This document shows positions 1-11,744 of a DNA stretch of 64,000 bases, one piece after another (position 1 is the stretch's first letter; the number at the start of each line of letters is the position of its first letter). The stretch comes from Schistosoma haematobium. Taxonomy: Eukaryota; Platyhelminthes; Trematoda; Strigeidida; Schistosomatidae. A program made the position numbers and the translations under genes. Below the pieces are notes generated by a model. That model made no database searches and was not told where the DNA came from. It saw only the letters and a program-made list of their open reading frames with translations. The stretch spans positions 4,356,950 to 4,420,949 of the forward strand of contig NC_067200.1 in the NCBI RefSeq assembly GCF_000699445.3, in the 5' to 3' direction.

Positions 1-154
1 CATTGAGGCTGGCAGAATGAATATATACATAGTCAGTAAGCAATGCTCAAGCATACATATTCATACAAACGCAACAATAATAAAGGTACAATTGTATGGA
101 TAGATTGTTATTGTACAAATGACTCTGTACTTTAAATCAGTTAACAAAAGGTTG

Positions 155-285
155 GAATTAGCGTTTTTTAGCGAGTTAGTTTTCTACGAGATGGAGTCGC
201 TAACCCTATGCCCAGCCATTCTCCTTTGCCTAGGCTTGGAACCGACAGTAACCCTGGAAGAGCTACAGGAGGAGTTAACAAAAGG
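155..285 (+). repeat. Interspersed repeat, family F, copy 1
   Basis: This stretch matches 8107-8226 at most positions. Both contain a block ending in GCTGCAGG/GCTACAGG-AGGAGTT and a shared CCGACAGTAAC block. A short reading frame runs through it but does not match any protein I know. No tail or terminal repeat is visible, so the element class is unknown. Confidence 0.6.
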
Positions 286-514
286 GCTTAACCAAATTAT
301 TTGTAAACAAACTCAACTACACGTGAGCTTCTATATAATCTTCAATAATATGGACTTTATAATTTTACAGTTGATAAAAGCTAAAAACGTGAATCAATAA
401 ATTATGACTTATAATAATGAGATGTGAATATCCTCAACTAAGTCTTGGTAACAACTTCAATGTGCATTACTTCGAAGTTTAAAGCTTCAAACTAGTAGTC
501 ATCGTGATTCATCT

Positions 515-605
515 ATTCTATCAGTCAGTCAGTCAATCAGTCGGCTACAAAGTAAGACTAGGTACATATATATGCATCAGTCCAAGTTGTCATATCTCAT
601 TAGAA
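515..605 (-). repeat. 3'-end fragment of RTE-A family retrotransposon
   Basis: A run of CAGT/GTCA repeats is followed by the conserved 3'-UTR block seen next to the RTE-A copies at 1203 and 46265 (the CATCAGT..AAGTTG..CATATC stretch). The tandem tail lies on the left, so the element reads on the minus strand. No coding part remains. Confidence 0.6.
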
Positions 606-702
606 CAAACAACAAGATGAACATTGGATCAATTCTATAAATATATTATGTAATCATGTAAACAATTGTAATCATTTATTATTTTCCTATTTAATTTTTT
701 AG

Positions 703-1137
703 CCTAATTTATATCAAACATCATTAAAACAACATACTTTAACAAATCCTTCACTATTGAACAATCAAGAAAATTTATCCATAAAACGATATCAAACAGA
801 ATTAGTTCCATTGAATAATTATGATTCATTAAAAGTAAATGGACAACATTATCAAGTGCATACAGTAATCACTCATAATAATAATAATAATACACTTTAT
901 AATAGTGATCAATCCGATCAACGTTTACCTACTAAACAACTTCATAATCGTATCATTTCATTAAGTGCTATTCATAATCATGATCATCATTATCATCATG
1001 AACAATCTAAAGATCAAACACATTTGACAAGATTTAACTCGACAAATAATAATTTAGATACACATTGGAATAACAAAAATAAATCAATGATCATTTGTAA
1101 TGGATCAAGTAATAATTCTTCTTCAATAAATCATCAA
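703..1137 (+). CDS. Internal exon of an unrecognised low-complexity protein gene
   Basis: A pyrimidine-rich tract ending in TTTTTTAG precedes an open frame from CCT at 703. It runs 145 codons to a GTATGA donor at 1138; without splicing, a TGA stop follows at 1141. The peptide is rich in Asn, His, Ser and Gln with no domain I recognise. Both ends are phase 0, which matches the phase-0 start of the exon at 4407, so I join the two into one gene. Earlier exons lie outside the window or were not recognised. The family is unknown, and the low complexity makes homology hard to judge. Composition resembles the MAPK15 tail exons further right, but no sequence match was seen. Confidence 0.6.
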
Positions 1138-1202
1138 GTATGAATATGAATAATCAATTTTATGATTAAGAATATAAACTATTAAAATATTCAATCAATC
1201 AG

Positions 1203-2290
1203 TTAGAGTCAGTCAGTCAACAACAACGTAGAACTTCGTACGTACGTACATCAGTTCAAGTTGCCATATCACATTAGCACAGAGATGCAGTTGTCGATTC
1301 TAATCTCATAGTGGTGGAGGTAGTAATAGTATAAGCAGTAATCTGAAAGGATTAGAGTTTGAAGATTTTATTCGAGGAGTATAATCCAGTGAGATAAATT
1401 TGGAAAGAGAAAAAATAAGGGACATGAAGAATTCATTAGATTAGAATTTGGGAGAACACAAAGAGTAGATGTATTTGCGCCGTTGCAAAAGATTTTGAGC
1501 CATGTCATTCAAGGTCTCTAACCATCGGTTGCTATCATCTCGCGGTCTCCAACCAGGTAGTCTACACCTACCAACACGGCTCAGTCCACCTGTCAATGAC
1601 TTTATGGACTTGTGCCATGTTTTGATCTGGCCGCCCTTAGCTTTCTTCCAACCTACTCCTATACCACTGAACATTGCACGTCGGGGCAGTCGGTCGTTGG
1701 GCATACGTAACACGTGTCCCAGCCATCTCAACTGATGACGTTTCACTACGTCATCAATCGATTTGCCATCCTTACCAAGTACTCGTTTCGTAACAACTGC
1801 ATTACTTACTCAGTGGACCAAGGATATACGAGCAATATTTCGAAGACACCTATTATCGAACACTAGTAACTTACGAATATCCTCTACTGTTACCGGCCAC
1901 GTTTCACTCCCATAAAGTAGGACGGAACGAACTGCTGCGCAGTAAACAAGTCCTTTGATTGATAGACGGATATCTTGCCTACGCCATAATTGACGCAAAT
2001 TGGCGAAAGCTCTTCGAGGCTTCTGTATCCGTGCTGAGATTTCGTCACACACCAGACCACAAGGGCTGATGAGACTTACAAGATAAGTGAACTGGTCGAC
2101 ACGCTCAACTACTTCACTCCCTATCATTAGTTCGGGTGTCGATGAAACTCAATCCTGAAGTAAGATTTTGCATTTCGAGGGGGAGAATCGCATCCCGAAC
2201 ATGCTTGCATTGTTGCTTAGAGTGGTCATAAGCCTCTGCATTTTGTCAGCGTCTTCACCAAATAGACAAGTGAATCTCTCGGTAAAAGTT
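1203..2290 (-). mobile_element. 5'-truncated, frameshifted RTE-A retrotransposon
   Basis: The minus strand encodes the C-terminal end of an RTE-type polyprotein in two pieces. The first (2127-1810) has the DEI-ARI and LLYGSETWPV motifs. The second (1746-1441) has LRWLGHVLRM and [10 protein letters not shown]. These line up with the end of the intact element at 58299-61349, but at clearly lower identity, so this is a related family rather than the same one. The frame is broken between 1746 and 1810. The 3'-UTR (about 1440-1220) ends in a CAGT-repeat tail near 1203. The endonuclease and most of the reverse transcriptase are missing. Confidence 0.85.
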
Positions 2291-2696
2291 CAACTCGTGG
2301 AAATTTAGATGAGGAAAGTGTTATCTCTAAAAATTAAAATATTACTATCATTTGTTGATGAGAACTAGAATACAAGTTTTAAGATTTGTCCATTGAATGT
2401 ACCCTATAGATTAGCATTAATATTTTAATATTGAGATTTAAGCCCAATATCTGTTACATTATTTTCCTCAATATTTTTGCCCTGTTAATCATATCTATTC
2501 CTGATGTTTTGTCTTCTATCACTTATGCTTCTTCAGAACTTCATTATGCTAACTTGATATGGTTATTTGAATGTTCGCACATATATGTACCAGGTTCAAT
2601 GTGAAAAGTGAATAGTTAAAATGTCAAATAAAACTTACATTTATGATTTCAGTGTTAGATACTATTTAAAAATTCAATAAACCCATAACAACAAGC

Positions 2697-2899
2697 GGTG
2701 AGGTTATGATTTATGGACGACATTTGAGCGACAGTTTGACGGTTAGGGTTAGGAATTATGTTTAGGGTTTTCATCACCGACTGATATCAGCTATAATGCC
2801 AAAAATCTCTTTCGCCAAATGGATGAGTGAATTTTGAGCTTGAATCCGAGACCTGTTATCTTATACATGATTGGTTCGTCCATAAATTATAGTCTCGCC
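2697..2899. mobile_element. Merlin-type MITE, copy 1
   Basis: The element is bounded by inverted ends: a TTTATGGACGA block on the left and TCGTCCATAAATTATAG plus TCTCGCC on the right. The interior (GATATCAGCTATAATGCC and related blocks) recurs at 15781, 20325 and 22833. Its terminal repeats resemble those of the Merlin copies at 10363 and 48129, so it is probably a deletion derivative mobilised by Merlin transposase. Confidence 0.75.
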
Positions 2900-2942
2900 G
2901 ATTTTTTTGTTTTCACAAATAACAGATAGAACAGAATACTAG

Positions 2943-3400
2943 TATCAGAAGGCGTTTTGTGGATATTATGGTAATTTTTAATGGTTGAGATCATGAGTCA
3001 ATTGAAGCTAGACCAACATGAAAAGCCTAGAATCAATGGACGGCCGTTTCGTCCTATCGTGGAACTCCTCAGCAGTGTGCATCAGAAATCCCGCCTTGTG
3101 AGATTCGAACCTAGGTCCTATCATTTTTGCGCGCGAACGCTTAACCTCTACACCATTGAGTCAGCTGGTATATAACGGTGTTAATGTCTAACTTCAACTA
3201 ATCCACGAAATTGAGCGACACATCCACTATTGTCTTGGGTGAGTTATTATCTCACACAAGATCCGGTTGGACTCCACTGGAACTTCAGGATATATCTCTT
3301 GAAGCCAGTCACTTGTGAGCGTATGATGGTTAATATCAGAAGGGGTTTTGTGGATATTATAGTAATTTCAATGGTTGAGATCATGAGTCAATACAGATTA
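2943..3400 (-). mobile_element. HHR-A hammerhead retroposon copy
   Basis: A minus-strand tRNA-like head (GGTTCGAATC-type B box, rc near 3105-3115) is followed by a hammerhead and the family 3' part. The block at about 2943-3003 recurs at 3339-3395, so a second copy's 3' end lies next to it. Confidence 0.7.
3033..3078 (-). ncRNA. Hammerhead ribozyme (HHR-A), core bases intact
   Basis: On the minus strand the order is stem I CACTG, then CTGAGGA (fits CUGANGA), stem II GTTC/GGAC, GAAA, a short ACGGCCGT stem III, the GTC cleavage triplet, then CATTG. Stem II pairs with one G-T wobble. Stem I has one mismatch. All core bases are present, so activity is plausible but weakened. Confidence 0.65.
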
Positions 3401-3639
3401 TAGTCCATCATTTAAAATATGAATGCTGAACCATATAATTTATCTTTTTTGTTCGCTAATAAAATTCCCCCCTGCAAAAAACAACAAACAAGACTTATTA
3501 TTTTTCCAATAATAGCCAAAGAAGATAATGAAGACGATGAAATAAATCCATTTGTTGAATGATGATAATGTCTTTTTAGGAGAACGGGATTTTTCATTCT
3601 TTTATTTATGTTACCCATATTCGTTTATCTTACATACAT

Positions 3640-4190
3640 ACTAACTTACTTGATAATGCCTGTTACTCCTCGTGGAGGAGCATAGGCACCCACCAGCATT
3701 CTCCGTTTTACTCTGTCCTGGGTAAATCTTTCCAGTCGTTTCTGGTTGCTATTCATCGATTCTATATCTGCTTCCAATTCTCGGTGCAGTATGTTCTTTG
3801 GCCTTACTCTTTTTTGTTTCCTTCCAAGATTTCGAATTAACGCTTGCCTCATGATGAAGTTTAATGATTTTCTTAATGTATGTCTTATCCACTTCCAACG
3901 TCTTTTCCTAATTTCCTCTTCAGCTCGAAGGTGGTTTGTTCTCTTCCAGAGAAAGCTGTTGCTGATGGTATCCGGCCAATGAATGTTGAGTATCTTGCAT
4001 AGACAATTGTTTATAAATACTTGTAATTTCTTCATAATGGTTGTTGTAGTTTTCCAAGTTTCAGCTTCGTACAGTAGTAGAACTGTCTTGAAGTTCGTAT
4101 GATTGACAATTATTTTGAGTTCCATATATTCTTCAATTGTTTCTGTCTTTGTTATTAGCTTATGAGAACGATAATAATTTCAAGTCACTA
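3640..4190 (-). mobile_element. 5'-truncated RTE-B retrotransposon fragment
   Basis: The minus-strand frame 4125-3646 encodes the C-terminal end of an endonuclease-reverse transcriptase polyprotein: [25 protein letters not shown] and HTLRKS, with a basic RPKN motif near the end. The same peptide recurs in at least eight other copies in the window. The 3' side carries an ACTT-type short repeat near 3630-3650. No catalytic domain remains. Confidence 0.85.
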
Positions 4191-4406
4191 TTCATCCTTT
4201 TCATGTGTGCTACCAATTTTTCGATACAATCTATTCTTCAACCATTCTCTTTTCTTTACCCCCCCTTCAAAATATGAAATTAGCACTTGACTTGTGATAC
4301 AATTTAGTCATCTCGTTTAAATTGACTTATGAATTCAACTATTCAAAATTATTTATTCAACTATTTTATTCATTTATTCTATTTTTTTTTTTTAATTATT
4401 TTCTAG

Positions 4407-4610
4407 ATAGTTACAACTAGTCAATTACTTCAAACAACAACAACAATAACAACAACCATAGCAACAACACCACCACCACCATCATCATCATCAAAACCAA
4501 TCATATTGGATTCATTAAAGATAACAAATTTTCTTCATCAATATCAAAATACTCACTTAATAAAACCAAATTCATTCATAAAACAATCAATGAAAAATGT
4601 AAAATTATGA
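4407..4610 (+). CDS. Terminal exon of the unrecognised gene that includes 703-1137
   Basis: A long T-rich tract ending in TTTTCTAG precedes an open frame from ATA at 4407 to a TGA at 4608-4610, 68 codons including the stop. The peptide begins with a Thr-rich stretch, then a short PPPP-SSSS run, then a more complex, Leu/Lys-containing C-terminus. The phase-0 start matches the phase-0 donor at 1137. AATAAA hexamers follow at 5092 and 5109. I do not recognise the protein. The complex final 30 residues are the best part to search. Confidence 0.6.
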   Translation: MVTTSQLLQTTTTITTTIATTPPPPSSSSKPIILDSLKITNFLHQYQNTHLIKPNSFIKQSMKNVKL

Positions 4611-5460
4611 AAACATTATTTTTACCTTTATTCATTAAAACAAATTTCAATCCCCCTCACCTTACACCCTACCCCCGGAACATCTATAGATTACAATCAA
4701 TGATGTATGGTACAATCGAGAATAATTCTCAGCACAATGTATTTCAACACATTTTCTTTATTTCTTACGTCTTGATTGATTTTGACAATGAATATTGAAT
4801 GAATCATTAATTAGATGTTGTCAATTCAAGAGTTGATATCTCATTAATGTAAATTCTTTTCAATGTTTATTTGTCAGTAACTACAATGTTTTTTTAATTC
4901 GACTTCTTTTCTAACTTGTACAATAGAAGGTTGTGAATTATTTATAAACTCATCTAATGAATAGATTATACATATATGTCAGTCATCATAATGTCTCTCA
5001 TTGAACTGTTTCTTTTTTTACAACTTGTACAGTGAAATGTTGTAAATGTTTGTTTACAAATACACTTCAATAGAGTTATATAATAAATTGACAATCATGA
5101 TGTATTAAAATAAACAAACAAACAAAAGATAATTTATTGAAATATCTACATGGAAAAAACCGGTAACCCAAATGTGTTCAAGCAAGTAACCAATTCAAAC
5201 AATCCTATAAACTATGATCAATTCATTGTCATCATCATTCAAATATAAAAGAATCTTTTTTTAAAGTAAATCAGATCAGACAAAATGGTTTTTTTTTATA
5301 TTTTGACAAGAATATAAAAAAAGAAAAAAGAAAACCGGTTTGTTTTTCGTCCTTTTTTGTTGTTGTTGTTGTTTTTCTAGAAACTAATCGGTTTATGTTC
5401 AATCATTTTTTTCTTTTGTATTTATCATTGAGATTATACAGTTGTAGCAACACCGCCACC

Positions 5461-5492
<32 letters not shown>

Positions 5493-5751
5493 CAACAACG
5501 AAACAAAAAGAACAACAACAATAAACAATACGATAAAAAGAAAAAAGAAAAAAATCAATGTAAAGATGCATAATTCGATGAGATATACAAATCATTCTTT
5601 TTTTAATGTGACATATTTAATATGCTACTTAAAAAGCGTTTATCTAAATCAATAATATTTGACTTTTTCATTGAAAAGTATTATGTTCGGATTGTTTTTT
5701 GTGTTTTGTTTTGGTTTTTTTTCTTCTGAAATTTTATTTAAGATTTATTAT
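4611..5751 (+). other. Probable 3' UTR and AT-rich flank of the upstream gene
   Basis: No coding exon is evident. Candidate polyadenylation hexamers AATAAA lie at 5092-5097 and 5109-5114. An ACC/AAC trinucleotide tract lies at about 5449-5535. A short Asn/Thr-rich frame over that tract is explained by the repeat. Confidence 0.45.
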
Positions 5752-6299
5752 TGTTAGTCCTATCGAAGGGTCTAGTTCACCTGATTGAGATACGCGCAAA
5801 ACTGAAGTTTCCAAAACAACGATTTGTCTACAATAGTGGTTCTTTATTGAATAATACACAAAAGTTAGTTATAAACCTGAACCTGTGAGGTGTCTGTGAT
5901 TTTCAAACGCGTCCTTCAAGTGTGAAAATAAAAAGGCTTCGATAGTACAAAAGACAACTGATAGATGTGTCTATATTTGATAACAGTTTATGAGCAACCG
6001 AAACACGAACCAAGAGCTAAACAATATGGAAAGTGTTGTGTTTAAACAAGTGCACAAAACTGTGGATAACCGTTACAGTGATTAAGATACAGTAATTATA
6101 ATGATAAATACAATGATAAGTACAATAAACGTTATAAGTATATTTGAACATTTCAGAATAGTACATTACAACTTGCTTTACAACACGAGTGTGAAAATTG
6201 TTGTGAATACAACTACTTACTGAATATGAATAAGTAGTATAAGACAATATACAAAAGAATGTAAAGGGAGAGTAGGAACAATGTAAGACAAACTTAACA
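5752..6299 (-). mobile_element. Solo LTR, LTR-1 family, copy 1
   Basis: This 548-bp unit, read on the minus strand, starts TGTTAAG and ends CTAACA. It carries an AATAAA signal near its 3' part. It is almost identical to the inverse copy at 11197-11744, which has the same length. Flanking pentamers, read on the minus strand, are GTAAT and ATAAT, differing by one base, as expected for an aged 5-bp target duplication. No gag or pol is adjacent, so I call it solo. Confidence 0.8.
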
Positions 6300-6479
6300 A
6301 TTACATGTGAATTATTTTTAAAAAAATCTCCTTAGGAACTAATGTATAGTGTTTTAATTCATTTAATAAATTTTATAATGATAAATATAAAAATTTATTG
6401 GAAAGGTGGGGGTTTTGTTGTTGTTGGAGTTCTTAGTAATTTTTAATAGTTGATTTCAATGAGCGGATTAAAGTTACGT

Positions 6480-6760
6480 AGTGAACAGAACACGGGTGGG
6501 GACAGTCGAATGTATTTGACACAAAATTACAGGACTTGTTAATAAAATCTAACAATCATGTAGTAAATGCTTAATTTGCAAAATGTCCATCGACTGTCTC
6601 AAAATGACTCAGACTTCATTGTTCATGCATTTTCATACAAATTGCATTCTGTTTCCATTCTTTATTGTTCAATCCTCTTGTCTCTCTGCTGCCAAAAATT
6701 CTCTTCACGATTAACATCATCTACTACTTATGTCAATATAAGTAGAACACACCACAGTTA
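6480..6760 (+). repeat. Interspersed repeat, family E
   Basis: Shared blocks include GAACAnAACACnnACGGG near the start and CAnnCAnTTTCTGTTCTT-like and ATGTTACATACTACTTAT-like blocks near the end. These recur at 18545, 41700 and 56515 in the same orientation and at 35390 inverted. The TG..CACA-like ends suggest a short LTR, but this is not proven. Confidence 0.55.
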
Positions 6761-6989
6761 GACCAGTATGAAAAACCTAAAAGCATTAGATAGCCATTTT
6801 GTATTTGTATAGAACATGTAGAATAATATGTACTCATCATATTGATTGTCATATCAGTAGCGAATCATTATTCATAGATCATATTGTACAAATGTAAATT
6901 CTGTAGCTAATTGTTGAATTCACATCTGTTATTCAATACTGACAATAGTGTATAATGAATTATAAGTTATTTGAATAATATTTGATATT

Positions 6990-7540
6990 TGGTAATATTG
7001 TGTTATATCCTGATAAGAATAATGAATGGTAACTGTCAGGATCTTTTTATGGACAAATACTATATGTATACGTTGATTTAATAATTGTTAGACGATTAAA
7101 CCAGTTATATTCATGTTCTTCGTATCATACGCTTCATTCTGACGTATGGACTGTTATTATACGACTTACTATTCATGAGTTATGCCCAATCTATCAATTA
7201 CTATCTCCTACATTCACAACCATTTTTGGCTAATATCTTGTACAAATGTTAGTTTCTATTTTATGATGTGATATGATCGGTTTGGTTTGTATGTAAACCC
7301 AGTATGTTTGAAATACATGATTCCGATCACAGATTCTGAGATTGATGTTCTGGACTCTAACAGGAAGGGTTAGGCAGGGAGCAGGACCGATAAAGAATCT
7401 AGACTGCTCGTATAGGTTTTATGCGTCATGGGTCAAGCCGATAAATCACTGTTCTCTAATTGACGGTATCATTACGTTATGTACTAATAGGGACACAAGA
7501 TGCGACGGTAATTTCACGCTTTTTGTTCATATTTAATTTT
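6990..7540 (+). repeat. LTR-2-like repeat, copy 1
   Basis: Begins TGTTATATCC and includes a TTGTACAAATGTTA block and a GTATGTTTGAAATACATGATTC block. The same order recurs at 12000 (inverted), 13335 (inverted), 31425 (inverted) and 54395. Size and TG start suggest an LTR. No coding region is adjacent. Confidence 0.6.
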
Positions 7541-9473
7541 AATCAAAGCTTATTTTATATTGTTCAGTTGTATATGTTTGTAATGACATTACAATTAAGT
7601 ATTTGAAAGATCTAAGATCACTCATGACTGTAACTATTTATGGTTATCTAGTTTTAAGATGTAATATATTAGCGAAAGAAATCCGTACAAATGAACACCA
7701 TTTGCTTTTGCTTGTTCGAAATCAATATTAAGTCAGATCATGTTGTTTATTAATCAGTGAGTAATCGATGTATTGGAAATACTTCCAGATATTTTATTAA
7801 CAGTCCAATGATATTAGTATTGTCAAAACGTATGTTTGAAGGTGTTGTCGAATTGAAATCTGTCAATTTCAGGTATCTACATGATAACAAAAATCATTGG
7901 AACAATTGTTAAGAAGAGGAAATAGGTATGTGGTAATCTACAACTAAGCTTCTGATAATTATGGTAAGACTTTTCAAAACGAATACTTTCAACCCTGATT
8001 ATAATTTACAACTCGGCTTTCACCATGACGCGTCATAACTCTTCTAAATGAAGACCTTCTAAGTTCCAGGGTACAGTTTGAATACTTTGAATTATTTTTT
8101 TTCTAGTTAGCGTTTTTTAACGAGTAAGTTTTCTATGGGGTGGGCTCGCTAACCCCATGCCAAACACTCCTCCTTCAACTGGGCTTGGGACCGACAGTAA
8201 CTCTAGAAGAGCTGCAGGCGGAGTTTTCAACCCTGATACTTATCATCAAAAAGTATGTCCAACTTTGACAAATTAATTATGCTGATGAGTGAAGTGCTTA
8301 AAAATATCTTTTCAGATTTGGTCACAATCAGTATCTTGTGGTCAATAAACAGCTTTTCCTTCACCCTACAGTAGACTTACACACTAATAACGTTGAGGCA
8401 ATGTAGTTAAGATTAACAAACTATTTACGATTGTGCCATTCCTCTAAAGATTTCTCCGTTAATCAATCACATCGATAAACGTTATAATATAAATCTCAAC
8501 GATGTTTAAAATCAGAAGGCAATAAGAAGCAACAACTACAGCTTACTAGCGGATAGCGAAGATCACAAAACTATAAGCAAATCAAGTGAATTTAAAGCAG
8601 ATAGGACAATACGTATATACGAGCAAATACATGGGTAAATTTATAGTCAAATCGGAAAGAGCACAGCAAGGCAAAGCAAAGGCTACTAATAGGGTTTGAG
8701 TACATATATTTATAAGGTGTAGGATGAATCATCGGGTGTTACTTAAACGACCAACATTTAAGCTAGAGTCTTTCATGTGATCTAGTGATAATAAAGATGA
8801 TATTATAGAAAGAAAAGTCAATTTTCTATTGAATTACTCATTATGAGTTTTGTTCAACATTACATCCGTTTTGATTCCACGTGAAGATTCATTCATTATT
8901 ATCATCATCATTCGTCGTCGTCATAGTGTTTTGTGGCTAATAAATCTTCACTTATACCAGTCTTTGTGTTCTTACTTTCGCATCATGGGAATTGCAGAGG
9001 TCCCTCGTTCCGCGTATAAGTGGTCAACGTTTCTCCGGCACAGCAACCAGCAACGACCAAATATAACAAAATGTACAAAGAAATAGACGAACTGTCACTG
9101 TTCGAATAACATTGTCTGTCAAATAAGTTAGTAAAAGGGATTGACCAAAATTAAGCATAATTGAAATTCATTGTAGAATAGTTACTATAGCTAAAGTGAG
9201 TTAATTCTTATAACCATGTATTATGACTTTAATAGAGATAAACAACTTGTCAACCACCCCAACTTCATCAATCATGTAGAAAGTATATATAGATTCTAAC
9301 TGTTTTCTTTTCTTTTAATAAACTATTCATCTATGTCATCTGCTTCCAAACTGACTAAAATAAATGGATAAAACTTGACAAGGTTATTTTAGAGTTCCTT
9401 AAGTTCGTCTATTATAGTCTAGTTCTACTCAAAAGTTTTCAAACAAATCTATATTTTATGGAGTTAGAAGGTG
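7541..9473. other. Intergenic DNA with one family F repeat (8107-8226)
   Basis: Apart from the second family F copy at 8107-8226, I see no gene, RNA or element signature here. Short open frames occur but have no coding character. Confidence 0.4.
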
Positions 9474-9650
9474 GTTGGAGGTAGTCAACAGGATACCCTG
9501 AATCTAGGTTTCGTTTTACTTGGCACTCGTCAGCATGGTGTACCTATAATCCTGTGGGAACTGATGCTCCCTGACAGATTCAACCCCGTTTCACTCAGCT
9601 TCACAGTCAAAGACGTTGCCACTGAGCTATCCAGGGTGTGAATGAATTCC
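9474..9650 (-). mobile_element. HHR-C hammerhead retroposon, degenerate copy
   Basis: This is the reverse complement of the family at 25005. The tRNA-like head is visible at the right end (rc GCTCAGTGGCAACGTC). Hammerhead remnant at 9495-9539: CTGACGA and CGAAAC are kept, but stem II loses two pairs and stem I has one mismatch. Confidence 0.65.
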
Positions 9651-9869
9651 TGTAGGACTGTAGGATTCGATCTATACTAAGAAGGACCTGAAATACATGA
9701 TTTAATCATCACTCAGTGAACAATCAATTGTTTATGCAGTCATTTATACTAAGTTTAAAAATAGAAACATTTTGACAATAAATAGATATTACATAAAAAA
9801 CAAACAACATTTTTGTTATAACTTTTGACCCTGTTGCCCCTATCAGTATATAACTTAGTGATACCACCA

Positions 9870-9965
9870 CTGACTTGGCCGGTATCCCGTGATGTCAATG
9901 TCTAACTTCAACTATTCTCATCAGTGCACAACCCATAGTAGGACAAAACAGTCGTCCAGTGCTTC
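9870..9965. repeat. Degenerate HHR-A fragment
   Basis: Contains the TCGTCCAGTGCTTC block of HHR-A next to a TAATGTCTAACTTCAACTA-like block that also borders other HHR-A copies. Core bases are lost. Confidence 0.4.
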
Positions 9966-10362
9966 TAAGTAAACCATATCAGTTATTCACACATTTTTGA
10001 GATATTTAAGAAACTTCTCTGTATATAACTAATCAAACTAGGAATTTATGAAAGAAAACATAATTTCCATGGCAAGTAATACATCGAATTATTTAAACGT
10101 TCGAGTCATTGATCTTCGAATTTTGTAAACATGACAATAAATCTTCTTGTTTTCTATTTGTTTAAATCGAATTATAATCAATCATAATTATATATAGTAA
10201 TGAGATATTACAAAGAAGAATTACATAACTGTTCGTTATACTAAATATCAAGAAACTGGCTAGACTATAATTTATGGACGAACCAGTCAGATTTACAACA
10301 ACAGGTCTTATATTTTGGGCGCGAAGTTCATTCACCCATTTGGCTAAATAGAATTCTGGTAT

Positions 10363-11157
10363 GGTAAGATTCTAATTTATGGACGACCTTTGAACGAATT
10401 TTAAGTGACCTTGACAAACATTAGTCAATCAGTAAACAGTCAGTATAGAGTAAAAATATGTTATACAAAATGAAGGAAATAAAGTGGATACACTTCTTAT
10501 ACGTAGTTCAAAAACTTGTGAAGGTTAGAAAGTGGTTCACAGGTTCTAAAATCGTAATACGTGCAGTAGAGGAGATCATCCATATGGGTACAGAATAGTC
10601 GGCCTCTGGAGTCATGATAACGTCTTAACAACTCTTTCAACCTCGACCACATAGCTTCAATATTGTTTATGTGCACTCCGGCTGTTGAGTACACAAAATG
10701 CTACTTGTTGATAACGACACGATGCACATAACCAAGCCTATGTAGGAGTCTGTACGCTTTCCAATCATCCGTATATATTGTAGTACCTGGCTGCAGCCAG
10801 TGTTACGGGTGCTTTTATTATTCAGTTCTCAATAATTATCGTAATTTACCTTAGTTAGGAATTATATATGGGGTTTTCATCACGAACTGACATCAGCTAT
10901 AATGCCAGAAATTTATTTAGCCAAATGGATGAAAGGCTTTTGCGTTAAAATCGGAGACCTGTTATCTTATACCTGATTGATTCGTCCACAAATTATAGTC
11001 TTGGCGTTTTATTTGTTATAACCGCTCAATTATCACGTTTTGTACAAAATTCCCTGTGAACCGATTGTACGTTAGCATTAAGCTCTGAAGTTTGCACCGT
11101 AACCTTGAAATCTCTAGAATGCTTTTGACTGGCTCGTCCATAAATTTGAGTCTCGCC
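10363..11157 (-). mobile_element. Internally deleted Merlin DNA transposon, copy 1
   Basis: The element is about 795 bp with inverted ends GGTAAGATT..TTTATGGACGA and the matching GTCCATAAAT..GTCTCGCC. It carries the C-terminal third of a Merlin (IS1016/IS1595-related) transposase on the minus strand. It has the same layout and almost the same length as 48129-48922, so both derive from one deletion product. Confidence 0.8.
10497..10790 (-). pseudogene. Merlin/ISXO2-like transposase remnant
   Basis: Read on the minus strand, the remnant starts with [14 protein letters not shown], then [10 protein letters not shown], and later [20 protein letters not shown]. The family's second catalytic Asp (in TDDW) and the final acidic residue (N-x-x-E-x-x-W) are both visible. 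An in-frame stop lies between them, and everything N-terminal is absent, so it is non-functional. The assignment rests on the TDDWKAY and H/N-IE-WSRLK motifs of IS1595-type transposases. Confidence 0.8.
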
Positions 11158-11196
11158 ATTATAATCCTTATCCTTTAAACTGCTTTATAACCCCCC

Positions 11197-11744
11197 TGTT
11201 TAGTTTGTCTTACATTGTTCCTACTCTCCCTTTACATTCTTTTGTATATTGTCTTATACTACTTATTCATATTCAGTAAGTAGTTGTATTCACAACAATT
11301 TTCACACTCGTGTTGTAAAGCAAGTTGTAATGTACTATTCTGAAATGTTCAAATATACTTATAACGTTTATTGTACTTATCATTGTATTTATCATTATAA
11401 TTACTGTATCTTAATCACTGTAACGGTTATCCACAGTTTTGTGCACTTGTTTAAACACAACACTTTCCATATTGTTTAGCTCTTGGTTCGTGTTTCGGTT
11501 GCTCATAAACTGTTATCAAATATAGACACATCTATCAGTTGTCTTTTGTACTATCGAAGCCTTTTTATTTTCACACTTGAAGGACGCGTTTGAAAATCAC
11601 AGACACCTCACAGGTTCAGGTTTATAACTAACTTTTGTGTATTATTCAATAAAGAACCACTATTGTAGACAAATCGTTGTTTTGGAAACTTCAGTTTTGC
11701 GCGTATCTCAATCAGGTGAACTAGACTCTTCGATAGATCTAACA
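11197..11744 (+). mobile_element. Solo LTR, LTR-1 family, copy 2
   Basis: 548 bp, starts TGTTTAG and ends TCTAACA, with AATAAA at about 11650. It is the inverse of 5752-6299 with the same length, and an identical 76-residue meaningless frame runs through both. Flanking pentamers are CCCCC and CCCTC. It has inserted into an older MITE (10258-11830). Confidence 0.8.

Noticed and set aside
2738..2775. TTAGGG-like units resembling telomere repeat
   Set aside because: Only scattered TTAGGG units within a Merlin-type MITE; the same interior recurs in the other copies.
6017..6247. 76-residue frame repeated identically at 11249-11479
   Set aside because: It lies wholly within the two copies of a solo LTR; identity reflects the repeat, not a protein gene.
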